Positions 39,201 to 46,217 of a DNA stretch of 64,000 nt are shown here, piece after piece; the stretch's first letter is position 1; the number at the start of each line of letters is the position of its first letter. The position numbers were made by a program, and so were the translations under genes. Under the pieces are notes generated by a model. The model saw only the letters and a program-made list of their open reading frames with translations, was not told where the DNA came from and did not search any database. This stretch comes from Azospirillum sp. OGB3 (GTDB lineage: Bacteria > Pseudomonadota > Alphaproteobacteria > Azospirillales > Azospirillaceae), in assembly GCF_014192915.1 (NCBI RefSeq), contig NZ_JACHYN010000025.1, positions 1 through 64,000 on the forward strand, written 5' to 3'.

Positions 39201-39267
39201 ACCGGAACGTGTCTTGAATGACCGTTGCAACGGTGCGCTCGATCGTCTGTGCGGTTGGCTGGTTCAC
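33244..39267 (-). CDS. Nonribosomal peptide synthetase: T-A-T-C-A(Thr)-T-TE
   Basis: A 2007-residue synthetase. Order: carrier T1 (Ser40 in LGLDSIKQ); adenylation A1 (about 96-595, TSGSTGIPK 240-248); T2 (Ser635 in NGANSLLIG); condensation C (about 690-1115, HHVACDA 819-825); A2 (about 1130-1650); T3 (Ser1696 in LGGDSIKAL); thioesterase (about 1745-1985). A2 pocket residues D1341 F1342 W1345 N1384 I1416 G1418 M1442 V1450 H1451 K1637 spell the threonine code. A1 gives D285 P286 R289 H328 L353 A355 L380 L388 A389 K575, which I cannot assign. The thioesterase nucleophile is Cys1825 (YGHCAGAG), with probable partners Asp1934 and His1964. A GTG start at 39267 overlaps the upstream stop. Confidence 0.93.
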   Translation of the reverse strand: MNQPTAQTIERTVATVIQDTFRLAVPISRQNSFSELGLDSIKQVRLLGELRKLWPHIRMRDLYKHSTIALLARFLAENETGSSTERAGTLPLPLSVSRAVFEHAARNPKAWAVEDSRGALSYETLWRAAHTLSERLNSTSRRSGRVAITVGKSRELVVAYLACLIAGRAFCPIDPAEPSARLERALTILDPDAIIGPAVPGGNPQLWITNADLQAAERGNGKLAEPPPEWPGEECYVFFTSGSTGIPKAVLGRRSSLSHFLAWELELLKLDRTARVSFLSAKTFDPSLRDIFAALLAGGTCCIPDDEDLLDPCSLAQWLETSRITTIHIVPTLFRTIAPFFETQPFSALRHVLFAGEVLRGSDVQAIASPIQAGMTVFNLYGPTETTLAKFFHRVSAGDMGKAVIPVGRPLPDTWVQILDDGGLPPSPGALGRLVIETRYPSLGYIADLGVDTHHFREGKSSDVVQYDTGDLARMTDDGLVEVVGRNDGQVKINGRRVELAEIDGALLSMHGVANAISVVVQIAPERILLIAVIQAQGAFNESDVKERLRSLLPEYMLPNRILSVPQLPTNKHGKIDRSAIKAWVEQSVRPAAPGITSVVGKDLQRALTIVADVLGVDAGTLDGETSLAANGANSLLIGRLRARLNKEFGCRISLADLFKLKSLNAILPLTQAAGTQAVAGLEAAVEAPRGEAVSSIERRLIVAELISKVRGSYNVPNALELQGPLDVETFTRAIIRVVASNPVLASRYTNSGGQYFAVRSKDPICVPFTDVTQGTDDFDLDRALQDLAFEPFDLERTCARFHLYKTAEKRFVFVYVFHHVACDARALDVFLDALFACYNAGRDGQWPELQPRPYSDYRLYERSAAFARQADLNAEYWRQALDGFELRRFPSDNVPAEQAQGLYAFRRDTILNATAKGSIERTARSLGVTPFTLFATAIQVLRHKYGCGLDTVIGITALNREEEFGDVIGCFVNTLPVRLTSNGQSGSCGELIAENQGLIAQALSHQYLPVEKLGIAGSYSGTGDALFDTILTYHSRRESPSIQFEKAHHPDLISQPLEIGRTFAKADLVFSIVEREDNFSLSIDFDEALYTPALADQVLAHYVRCVESLAGQPALTPNDLTLLSADEVGEQLAILNNLHSAFPERDTLLSIFLRVAEGHADSVAISAGAARCTYETLSARAEAIRREITAKQLDAVAAHFVAIIADPGVDMIASVFGIFAANRGYLPIDPTSPLERIRFILNDSETQTVLTTRKYAHLVPSNRMAVYFEDIGECTAPLQPQQSGSALDAAYMIYTSGTTGRPKGVVISHRNVVRLLFPENALFDFGSADVWLLFHSFAFDFSVWEIFGALLFGGRLVVPAREDCRDPVRVIHMLVDEKVTILNQTPSAFYSLLGVLAGHDDLRRKIGRSHIRKVIFGGEALSPVRITPWTQMLPDCELINMYGITETTVHVTYRKLDADALQSPRSSIGRPIPTLALAIVDEELNFAPRGVAGEIVVVGDGVSEGYWKRPDLNAERFVTLPFYPGRRGYRSGDLARLHFNGELEFLGRKDHQIQLRGFRIELQEIESVVLSHPDIREARVICRGQGEHANLVCCYTSDRQLGAAALRDHIAQQLPYYMLPGALVQVPAMPLTTNGKIDAAQLDRIVASNRLAPRQGAVWTPTAPQERVLHDALAASLGVPELYVDDNYFDLGGDSIKALTAVSKANGLLSIADIYRNPVMSGLMAGISSASKTCRSVTSFHDRPARPKFSVICVPYAGGESSDYFALSQALESRCPDAFLCVGNLQGNGHSRLPISDDIEALYREWESANALQKDVPTIVYGHCAGAGLACGFAHHLVTRGYTVTATVVGATLPPAFAGADHPGNPWDTASADDICTYLESIGGIKGLEDANLRAAVVGNFTRDVAVYRRVFFDLRGGTKLPVPMLVILGGCDPSIDATVDPDQAWRQYAANITVTLLEKAGHYFNRDCAEELAELILGIGTGHPPAADTGQPRVACAPCVAEAAL

Positions 39268-41378
39268 AGGAGCTTCTCCAGTTGCTTTGTATCTCTTTTG
39301 CCGTTTGCCGTTGTTGGTATCGCGGCAACAAGCAAGACTTGTGACGGAATCATGTAGCTTGGGAGCTGTTGGGACAGCGCCGCCCGGACATCGGCCGGAG
39401 CAATTTCCGCTTTCGCAGTGTAGGTTGCGCATAGCGAGCCCGCAAACCGGCCGCTCTTAGCCAAGAAAGCTGAGCATTCAATCACACCGGGAACTGCCCG
39501 GATGCAATGCTCGATCTCCCCCAGCTCGATCCGGTGACCGTTGATCTTCACCTGATGATCTATTCGCCCCAAGAATTCTATTTGCCCGTCCGGCCTGATT
39601 CGAGCGAGGTCACCTGTTCTGTATCGGCTTCTTCCCGAAGCCAGCGTCGCTTCCGAGAAGCTCTTGGCAGTCAGATCCGGGGCGCCCACGTAGCCGTGCG
39701 CCACCTGAATGCCTTCGATGTAGAGTTCTCCGGGAACATTAGTCGGGCAGAAGTTGCCGCGTTCGTTCAGGACGTAAAGCTTCGTATTGGCTATCGGATA
39801 GCCGATAGTAATCTGGCGGCGCATGTCCATCTGTGACTCGAGCAGGCAGGTCACATCGACGCTCGCCTCAGTCGGTCCATACAGATTGACCAGAGTTGCC
39901 GCGAGATTAAGGCCCTTGAACGCCGTGACATGATAGCCCTGCAGAGCTTCACCGCTGCAGCAGATCATTCTCAGGGTTTGGAGCCCACCTGTCGCCTCAA
40001 TGGCGGTTATGAAGCTCAGGAACGCGTCCAGCATCGACGGCACGAAGTGCAGCAACGTCACACGATGCGTTTCGATCGCGTCGAGGATCTGGTCCGGGTC
40101 GCGCTCCAGCCCGTGGTTGAGCACTACAACCTTAGCTCCCGCGGCGGCCCAGAGAAACACTTCCCAGACTGATACATCGAACACGAGGGGAGTCTTGTGC
40201 AGAATGATCTCTCGATCAGTAACGTCGAGAGCGTCCTTCATCCAAACTATGCGATTTGAGATTCCGCCATGATCGATCATAACCCCTTTGGGCGTTCCTG
40301 TGGAACCCGACGTAAATATAATGTAGCAGAGATCATTTGGAGCGACATTACAGCTGATGTCTTCTAGGACATTCATTGCTGCGGCTTGCTCGGCGCACAC
40401 GGTCGGAATGTCCAGAGCGTCAAACAAGGAGGATTTTGTCAGCGTCGTTGTTACGGCGGCTTTCGCCCGAGCCGTGCTGAGGATCTGGTTCTTGCGAGCG
40501 TCGGGCCAAGCTGGATCGATCGGGAGATAAACAGCCCCGAGCTTGAGTATGCCATAGATTGCGGCCAGCGATGCAGCCGAATGGCGGCCCATATGCACGG
40601 CGACAACGTCACCTTTGCGAATTAAGCAATGATGGAGCGCCTGCGCAATGGAATTCGCGTATCTGTTCAGATCTTCATAGGTGTGCTGTCCATCGGAGGA
40701 AATGCAGGCAATATCTCTCGGCCGATAGTGCGCGTTGATTGAGAGATATTTATGAACTGGTACAAATTCAAACGAGGTATCTGTGTTGTTAATCCTTTTG
40801 ATGAGTTCAACATCAGTGCTCTGTGCCTCCACCACGTCGGAAACAAGGCGCTCGGCATCGCAGCTTGTAATCTCTTCGGCAATTCTGACAAGCTGACCCG
40901 CAATGAGATTGATCGTCTCTTTGCTGAAGCGAGCTTCCGGAAAGTCGATCAATATATGGCCATCGTCTCCAAATGCAAAGATAATGCCTTCATAGGATGG
41001 ATCTCGCCGGATTCCGTTGGCGTGATCAATCGATCTTACACCCCGGAAGTCGGTTTCCTCAAAATTCGCGCACCCAGGGTCTTGCTCTCCTTGGCTCATC
41101 AACTGTCCCCTGATGAGCGCAACGAGATCATGCACTCGAGAACGCTGGGAGTACTGAACAATAATCCTGCGTTCTACCGGCGTGGCACCGGGTGTTAACG
41201 TCTCGTCAACCAAGACGATGACTTCATCTTTCCCGGTGGCGTAAAGTGCGGTGAGACACAATGCTGATATCTTTTGCTCATAGGCCGCATTTTTTAGGGC
41301 ATCTGACTTGACCATTAACGCTTCACGCATGCCGCCCACTGAAGCAACGATGTAGTCGTTCAAAAGCGTACTTTTCAT
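39264..41378 (-). CDS. Nonribosomal peptide synthetase: partial C lobe plus A(Ser), no carrier domain
   Basis: A 704-residue protein, first gene of the cluster. Residues 1 to about 185 resemble only the C-terminal lobe of a condensation domain (ending DFPEARFSKETINLIAGQL) and lack the HHxxxDG motif. Residues about 205-704 are an adenylation domain: FTSGSTGTPKGV (355-366), YRTGDLARIRPDGQIEFLGR, and Lys694 in ANGKRD. Pocket residues D401 V402 W405 H444 C473 S475 L499 V507 D508 K694 closely match the serine code. It stops straight after the A domain. The missing carrier is at the N-terminus of the next protein, whose GTG overlaps this stop. Codon use is much more AT-rich than in flanking operons. 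AGAGG precedes ATG 41378. Confidence 0.92.
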   Translation of the reverse strand: MKSTLLNDYIVASVGGMREALMVKSDALKNAAYEQKISALCLTALYATGKDEVIVLVDETLTPGATPVERRIIVQYSQRSRVHDLVALIRGQLMSQGEQDPGCANFEETDFRGVRSIDHANGIRRDPSYEGIIFAFGDDGHILIDFPEARFSKETINLIAGQLVRIAEEITSCDAERLVSDVVEAQSTDVELIKRINNTDTSFEFVPVHKYLSINAHYRPRDIACISSDGQHTYEDLNRYANSIAQALHHCLIRKGDVVAVHMGRHSAASLAAIYGILKLGAVYLPIDPAWPDARKNQILSTARAKAAVTTTLTKSSLFDALDIPTVCAEQAAAMNVLEDISCNVAPNDLCYIIFTSGSTGTPKGVMIDHGGISNRIVWMKDALDVTDREIILHKTPLVFDVSVWEVFLWAAAGAKVVVLNHGLERDPDQILDAIETHRVTLLHFVPSMLDAFLSFITAIEATGGLQTLRMICCSGEALQGYHVTAFKGLNLAATLVNLYGPTEASVDVTCLLESQMDMRRQITIGYPIANTKLYVLNERGNFCPTNVPGELYIEGIQVAHGYVGAPDLTAKSFSEATLASGRSRYRTGDLARIRPDGQIEFLGRIDHQVKINGHRIELGEIEHCIRAVPGVIECSAFLAKSGRFAGSLCATYTAKAEIAPADVRAALSQQLPSYMIPSQVLLVAAIPTTANGKRDTKQLEKLL

Positions 41379-42039
41379 TCTTCTGCCTCTAAATGAAGGG
41401 CCCTGATCAAGACCTCGTTCAGGCCAAACAAAATCAATTAAGTGGCCCTGTAGAAGCGAGTTATCGATCCGCGCTCTAAGTGGGTGCGCAGCGATTTCGA
41501 AAAGCGCAAAATTTCAATACTCTTGTATCAATCATACAGCTGCAAGCCATTATTACAGTCTCGTTGTTTTAACAGAAAAAAATGCTCGACACATGCGATA
41601 ATTACATAGTTAATTTCGGCGCCATTAGAATGCATTAGAATTCTGTTAATTGAGAGCATCAGGCTTCCCATGCGTTCGGCATTTTTTGCCGATACTTTGT
41701 CGCCCCGGTTCGCAAAACATGCGCATTGCCTTCATCGGTAGGCATCTTTCATGCTTTCAGCAAAAAGCAACGCCACCACATTGGTGGAGTTCTATAGCAA
41801 AGCGGAGCGGGTCAGCGCAACTCAATATTACAACTTCAACAATCAATGATCAGAACAACAGAACATTAGATTTCGAACTTGCCATACTATTGTATGGTCT
41901 TGGAACCTTCACGGGTGTGTGAAATACTTGAGTATGTCTGCGTTGTCCACTGTGCAGCAGGCTTCGTTGCAAACTCTTGCTGCAGGCGCGATCTTATAGC
42001 GACTGGACGCCTCGAAAGACGGTGGCGCGGTTAGCGTTC
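41379..42039. other. AT-rich region upstream of the NRPS genes
   Basis: About 660 bases without a supported gene. It is clearly AT-rich and must contain the promoter of the leftward NRPS operon. No -35/-10 pair could be fixed with confidence. A plus-strand frame at 41650-41922 has no ribosome binding site, coding bias or family features and is not believed. The low GC content fits foreign origin. Confidence 0.5.
41524..41538. promoter_or_regulatory. Hyphenated palindrome upstream of the NRPS operon
   Basis: TGTAT-caatc-ATACA is a 15-bp inverted repeat about 150 bases before the first NRPS start codon. Its position suits an operator. It is short, so chance occurrence in AT-rich DNA is possible. 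Confidence 0.25.
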
Positions 42040-42448
42040 TGATCCCGTCCTTCGGCGACAAGTTGCACATCACCAGTGACCGCCGGTTCCGTCTGATCCG
42101 GCGCTTCATCGTCACCGACGCCGCACGGCACGACGGCGCGCATGGGCGGACAGCGCCTACCGCTCGACGGCCAACGAAGCGACCATCGCGGCGGCGCGCT
42201 GCCGCAGCATGGTGCATGTCCGCAAGCCGAAGGGAAGGCCGATGCCGGGGCCGCACCAACGCGCCAACCGCGCCCGTTCGGCGGTACGATCCGCCGTCGA
42301 GCATGTGTTCGCCGAACAGAAGGAGCGCATGGGGCTGTTCATCCGCACCATCGGTCTTGGGCGCGCGACGGTGAAGATCGGCATCGCCAATCTCGCCCAC
42401 AATTTCCGACGCCTGATCTGGCTCGAGGGGCGAACTGCGCCCGTATAG
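42040..42448 (+). pseudogene. IS5-family transposase, C-terminal half, frameshifted
   Basis: Two plus-strand pieces belong together. The first reads LHITSDRRFRLIRRFIVTD, then AARHDGA. After a lesion, a second frame gives ADSAYRS, then MVHVRKPKGRPMP and VEHVFAEQKERMGLFIRTIG to ATVKIGIANLAHNFRRL and a stop at 42448. This is the C-terminal part of an IS5-family DDE transposase. The N-terminal half is absent. It lies on the upstream edge of the NRPS island. Confidence 0.8.
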
Positions 42449-42749
42449 TGCCAAAACCGCTGCATATTCCCGCATTTTTAGCCAGAAATCGCGCTTCAGC
42501 CCTCAAAAGGCAAAGCTCTCACGCCCGGACGCCCTCAGTCTCACCATCAACCGAGGCTGAAATGCGGATTATCGAGGTGTTCAAACGGCTTAACTTGTCG
42601 CGGCGGGAGCCGGTGAGTACCAGCACGAGGTTCGTCGGTGCCGTCCTCGCCTGTGTTGATTGTGTCGCGAGCGGCCTTGAGCGCGAACATGTCGTTCACA
42701 CCGGCTTCGGTCACGATGGCGTGCCACACTTCGTCCACAACCACCATGC

Positions 42750-43264
42750 CGGGTGGCCAGGCGCGCTACTCGGACCTTGCGATCGAGACGGCGTTGATCC
42801 TGAGGGCGGTGTTTCGCCAACCGCTGCGGCAGACCGAAGGGCTGGTCAGCTCGTTGTTCGCGTTGATGGGGTTGGACCTGCCGGTGCTGGATCACTCCAC
42901 GCTGAGCGGGCGGGCTTGGCGGAAGCTGCGCCTGGGCGTCGACGTCGGGAGCGGCACGATCATTGCCGCTGCCTTGACCGGAAAGAAGGTCGATGATGCC
43001 GCCGAACTCCGGCCCTCGCTCGACCAAGTCGCGGAGCCGGTTGCCGCGGTCATCGCCGAGCGCGGGCGCGTGAGCTGGCAGACAAGCTCGGGTTACAATG
43101 TCAGGGCCGGGGCAGAGGGCGCGATGAGTCGCTGCAAGCGGATCATCGGCGACGCCTTGCAGGCCCACTCCCGCCCGGCGCAGCGGGTCGAAACCCAGAT
43201 TGCTGTCCACGTCCTCAGCCGCATGCTCGCCCTTGGATGCCTGGAGTCCGTCCGCGCCGCCTGA
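42750..43264 (+). pseudogene. IS5-family (DDE) transposase with internal deletion
   Basis: The plus-strand frame shows GGQARYSDLAIETALILRAV, then FRQPLRQTEGLVSSLFALMG and LDLPVLDHSTLS, the N-terminal region of a second IS5-type transposase. It then jumps directly to AWRKLRLGVDVGSGTIIAA. In intact relatives about 50-60 residues separate these segments, including the first catalytic Asp. The C-terminal part ends at 43264 with RVETQIAVHVLSRMLALG. The element is a deletion derivative and cannot encode an active enzyme. The joined frame stays open, so the deletion was in frame. Confidence 0.78.
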
Positions 43265-43485
43265 CGATCAAGGAACCAAGCCAGCGCTCCTCCCTCACGC
43301 CTCCGTGCGCCTGAGCACCGGGTAGCCGTTCTTCGCCTTTTTAAAACGGCGGAAGGACCGACCATGCATCAACCCCATCCCCAGGCAGTGCGCGGACCGA
43401 CGCTTCCGCGCACCGAAAATTCACACGTTCCGCAAAAAGAGGTTTGTTGGAGTACAAAACTCAAGTTATCATATTTCGGTTGATG

Positions 43486-43502
43486 CAATCGCATAGCGAT
43501 TG
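43486..43502. promoter_or_regulatory. Inverted repeat before the dehydrogenase/ABC operon
   Basis: CAATCGC-ata-GCGATTG is a 17-bp hyphenated palindrome ending 29 bases before the GTG start at 43532, in a short AT-rich promoter-like stretch. It is the right size and place for an operator. The IclR-family gene closing this operon is the obvious candidate regulator. Confidence 0.5.
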
Positions 43503-43531
43503 AAAAATTGGATAGATCAAGGAGATCGCGG

Positions 43532-44959
43532 GTGGACGTGATCGCTGAACTGACGAGCCTGATCGGCGCCGACGCCGTCCTGACCGCCCCCTCCGATCTG
43601 GATGCCGTCACCGAAGACTGGCGCGGGCGTTATCGCGGACCGGCGCTTTGCCTCGCGCGTCCCGCCAACGCCGGACAGGTGGCCGACGTGGTACGCTGCT
43701 GCGCCAAGCATGGCGTGCCGGTCCTGCCGCAAGGCGGCAACACCAGCCTGTGCGGTGGCGCCGTTCCGTCGGAGACGGGACCCGCCCCGGTCATTCTCAG
43801 CCTGACCCGGATGCGCGCGGTCCGCGCCATCGACCCGGTGAACAACACCATGGAGGTCGAGGCCGGCTGCGTCCTCGCCACCGTGCAGGAGGCCGCGGCG
43901 GCGGCCGGGCGGCTCTACCCGGTCAGCCTGGGCGCCGAGGGCTCCTGCCAGATCGGCGGCACCATTGCCACCAACGCCGGTGGCACCTCGGTCCTGCGTT
44001 ACGGCAACACCCGCGAGAACGTGCTGGGACTGGAGGTCGTGCTGGCCGACGGCACCATCTGGTCGGGCCTGTACGGCCTGCGCAAGAACAACACCGGCTA
44101 CGACCTGAAGCATCTGTTCATCGGCTCGGAAGGCACGCTCGGCATCATCACCGCGGCGACGCTGAAGTTGCACCCGCTGCCGACGCGTCACGCGGTGGCC
44201 TGGGTCGGGATGGCGTCGCCGGAGGATGCGCTGACCCTGCTGACCCGCGTTCAGGAGCGCAGCGCGGCCCGGCTGTCCGCCTTCGAGATGATCAACTGTC
44301 TGCAGCTCAATCTGGTGGTCGGCCATGTCCCCGGCCGCCGCAGCCCGATCGAGAGCGAGGCCGACTGGCATGTGCTGATCGAGCTGTCGGACAACGGGTC
44401 CGGCGAGGCGCTCGACGCCGAACTGCAAGCGATCCTGGAGGACGCCTTCGCCGACGGGCTGCTGAGCGACGCGGCGCTGGCGTCCAGCGAGGCGCAGCGC
44501 CACGCCATGTGGGAGGTCCGACACAGCGTGTCGGAGGCCAACAAGAAGGCCGGCGTCGGCCTGACCACCGATTGCGCAGTGCCGCTGTCGGCGGCGCCCG
44601 CCTTCATCGCCGGGGCAACCGCGGCGGTGCGCGCGCTGGTGCCCGACCTGCCAGTGATCGTCGTCGCCCATCTCGGCGACGGCAACGTCCACTTCATCCC
44701 CTTCTTCACCTTCGACGCCTGGGAGGCCGCCGCATCGGGCGACCGCGACGCGCTCGCCGCCGCGCTCCGCCACGCCGTCAACGACGAGGCCGCTCGGCTC
44801 AAGGGCACCTTCAGCGCCGAGCACGGGGTCGGCCGCGTCCAACTCGCCGAGATGGCCCGCTACAAGCCGCCGGCCGAGCTGGCGCTGATGCGCACCGTCA
44901 AGCAAGCGCTCGACCCGCAGAACATTCTCAATCCCGGACGGCTGCTGCCGCCCGGCTGA
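43532..44959 (+). CDS. FAD-linked 2-hydroxyacid dehydrogenase (GlcD/DLD-like)
   Basis: A 475-residue flavoenzyme of the FAD-linked oxidase C family. The PCMH-type FAD domain includes PVLPQGGNTSLCGGAVP, then LGAEGSCQIGGTIATNAGGT and YDLKHLFIGSEGTLGIITAA. The C-terminal cap has VIVVAHLGDGNVHFIPF and ends GTFSAEHGVGRVQL, with the metal/substrate His residues. Relatives oxidise D-lactate, D-2-hydroxyglutarate or glycolate. The GTG at 43532 is chosen because AAGGAGA lies 7 bases upstream. It leads an operon with an ABC importer and a DHDPS-family lyase, suggesting that the imported compound is a hydroxyacid or is converted to one. Confidence 0.88.
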   Translation: MDVIAELTSLIGADAVLTAPSDLDAVTEDWRGRYRGPALCLARPANAGQVADVVRCCAKHGVPVLPQGGNTSLCGGAVPSETGPAPVILSLTRMRAVRAIDPVNNTMEVEAGCVLATVQEAAAAAGRLYPVSLGAEGSCQIGGTIATNAGGTSVLRYGNTRENVLGLEVVLADGTIWSGLYGLRKNNTGYDLKHLFIGSEGTLGIITAATLKLHPLPTRHAVAWVGMASPEDALTLLTRVQERSAARLSAFEMINCLQLNLVVGHVPGRRSPIESEADWHVLIELSDNGSGEALDAELQAILEDAFADGLLSDAALASSEAQRHAMWEVRHSVSEANKKAGVGLTTDCAVPLSAAPAFIAGATAAVRALVPDLPVIVVAHLGDGNVHFIPFFTFDAWEAAASGDRDALAAALRHAVNDEAARLKGTFSAEHGVGRVQLAEMARYKPPAELALMRTVKQALDPQNILNPGRLLPPG

Positions 44960-45017
44960 TTCTCGCCTTCCTTTCCCCGCCCATCCGCCGTCCCGGCCCA
45001 TCCTGAGGAGTTCCGAC

Positions 45018-46100
45018 ATGAGCACACGTCAAACCGGCTGGTCCCGCCGCACCCTGCTGAAAGCCGGCGCCGCCGGCACCGCGGCGCTCGCCATGCCGGC
45101 GATCTGGAGCCCGGCCCGCGCGCAGAACAAGCGCATCGTCGTGCGCGACGACGGCGGCATCTACACCAAGGCCTATGGCGAGGTCTTCTACAAGCCCTTC
45201 ACCGCGGTCACCGGCATCGAGGTCGTCGGCGTCCAGGCCAACGCCGAGCCGACGGCGCAGATCCGCTCGATGGTCGAGGCGAAGTCCTACACCTGGGACA
45301 TGGCCAAGATCAGCGAGCCGGCCATTCTCATGCTGACCAGCGGCGACAAGCCGATGCTGGAGAAGCACGGGCTGGAGAACGATCCGGCGGTCGCCGCCAT
45401 TCCCAAGCAGTACATGTCGGAATACGGCGTCGGCACCAACGTCTACACCACCGTGCTGGCCTACCGCACCGACGCCTTCAAGGGCCGCAAGGCGCCGGCC
45501 TCCTGGAAGGACTTCTACGACGTCGCCGGCGTTCCCGGCCGTCGCGCCCTGCGCAAGCATCCCTTCGACACCATCGAGCAGGCCCTGATGGCCGACGGCG
45601 TGCCCACCGGCGAGGTCTATCCCTGCGACTTCGACCGCGCCTTCAAGACGCTGGACCGCATCAAGAAGGACATCCCCATCTTCTGGACCAGCGGCGCGCA
45701 GGTCGAGCAGATGCTGATCTCCGGCGAGGTCGATCTCGTTCCGACCTGGGTGTCGCGCCCGCAGGCGGCGATCGCCGCCGGCGCTCCGGTCGGCATCGTC
45801 TGGGACCAGAACATCTGGGGCCTCGACAACTGGGCCATCCTGGCCGGCACCCCGAACGCCGACGCCTGCCGCCAGTTCATCAAGTTCACCTGCGATCCGA
45901 AGCGGCAGGCGGAGTTGGTGAAGTACTTCCCGGCCGGCGTCACCCTGCCCGACGCCTTCAAGCACATCGATCCGGCGATCGCCCCCAACTGCCCGACCTT
46001 CCCGGCGAACATCGAGAAGGGCGTCAAGATCAACGCGCAGTTCTGGCTGGACAACCAGCAGAAGGTGCTCGAGCGCTACAACGCCTGGCTGCTGAGCTGA
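45018..46100 (+). CDS. ABC transporter substrate-binding protein, PotD-like
   Basis: A 360-residue periplasmic binding protein. The signal sequence SRRTLLKAGAAGTAALAMPA has a twin-arginine-like motif and ends SPARAQ near residue 36. The mature protein has family-1 polyamine/iron-type features: VRDDGGIYTKAYGEVFYKPF, the middle segment ASWKDFYDVAGVPGRRAL, and DQNIWGLDNWAILAGTPN. Homologues bind polyamines, Fe(III), thiamine or small acids, so the ligand is open. GAGGAG precedes ATG 45018. The ATPase and permease genes follow. Confidence 0.9.
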   Translation: MSTRQTGWSRRTLLKAGAAGTAALAMPAIWSPARAQNKRIVVRDDGGIYTKAYGEVFYKPFTAVTGIEVVGVQANAEPTAQIRSMVEAKSYTWDMAKISEPAILMLTSGDKPMLEKHGLENDPAVAAIPKQYMSEYGVGTNVYTTVLAYRTDAFKGRKAPASWKDFYDVAGVPGRRALRKHPFDTIEQALMADGVPTGEVYPCDFDRAFKTLDRIKKDIPIFWTSGAQVEQMLISGEVDLVPTWVSRPQAAIAAGAPVGIVWDQNIWGLDNWAILAGTPNADACRQFIKFTCDPKRQAELVKYFPAGVTLPDAFKHIDPAIAPNCPTFPANIEKGVKINAQFWLDNQQKVLERYNAWLLS

Positions 46101-46217
46101 GGCGACGGGACGCTCCGTCCCGACTGAGGACCTGTGACCGGACCCGCCCGCATGGCGGAGCCGGTCGCGGGACTCCCGCATTTTCCCAATTCCCCTTTCG
46201 ACGCGAGGAGACCTGCC

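Noticed and set aside
29785..41378. Reading the NRPS cluster as a catecholate siderophore locus
   Set aside because: Ser and Thr are common in such siderophores, but there is no dihydroxybenzoate synthesis or loading enzyme, no siderophore receptor and no iron-type promoter at the cluster.
41650..41922. A 90-codon plus-strand frame in the AT-rich gap upstream of the NRPS genes
   Set aside because: No ribosome binding site, irregular composition and no recognisable family; probably chance in non-coding DNA.
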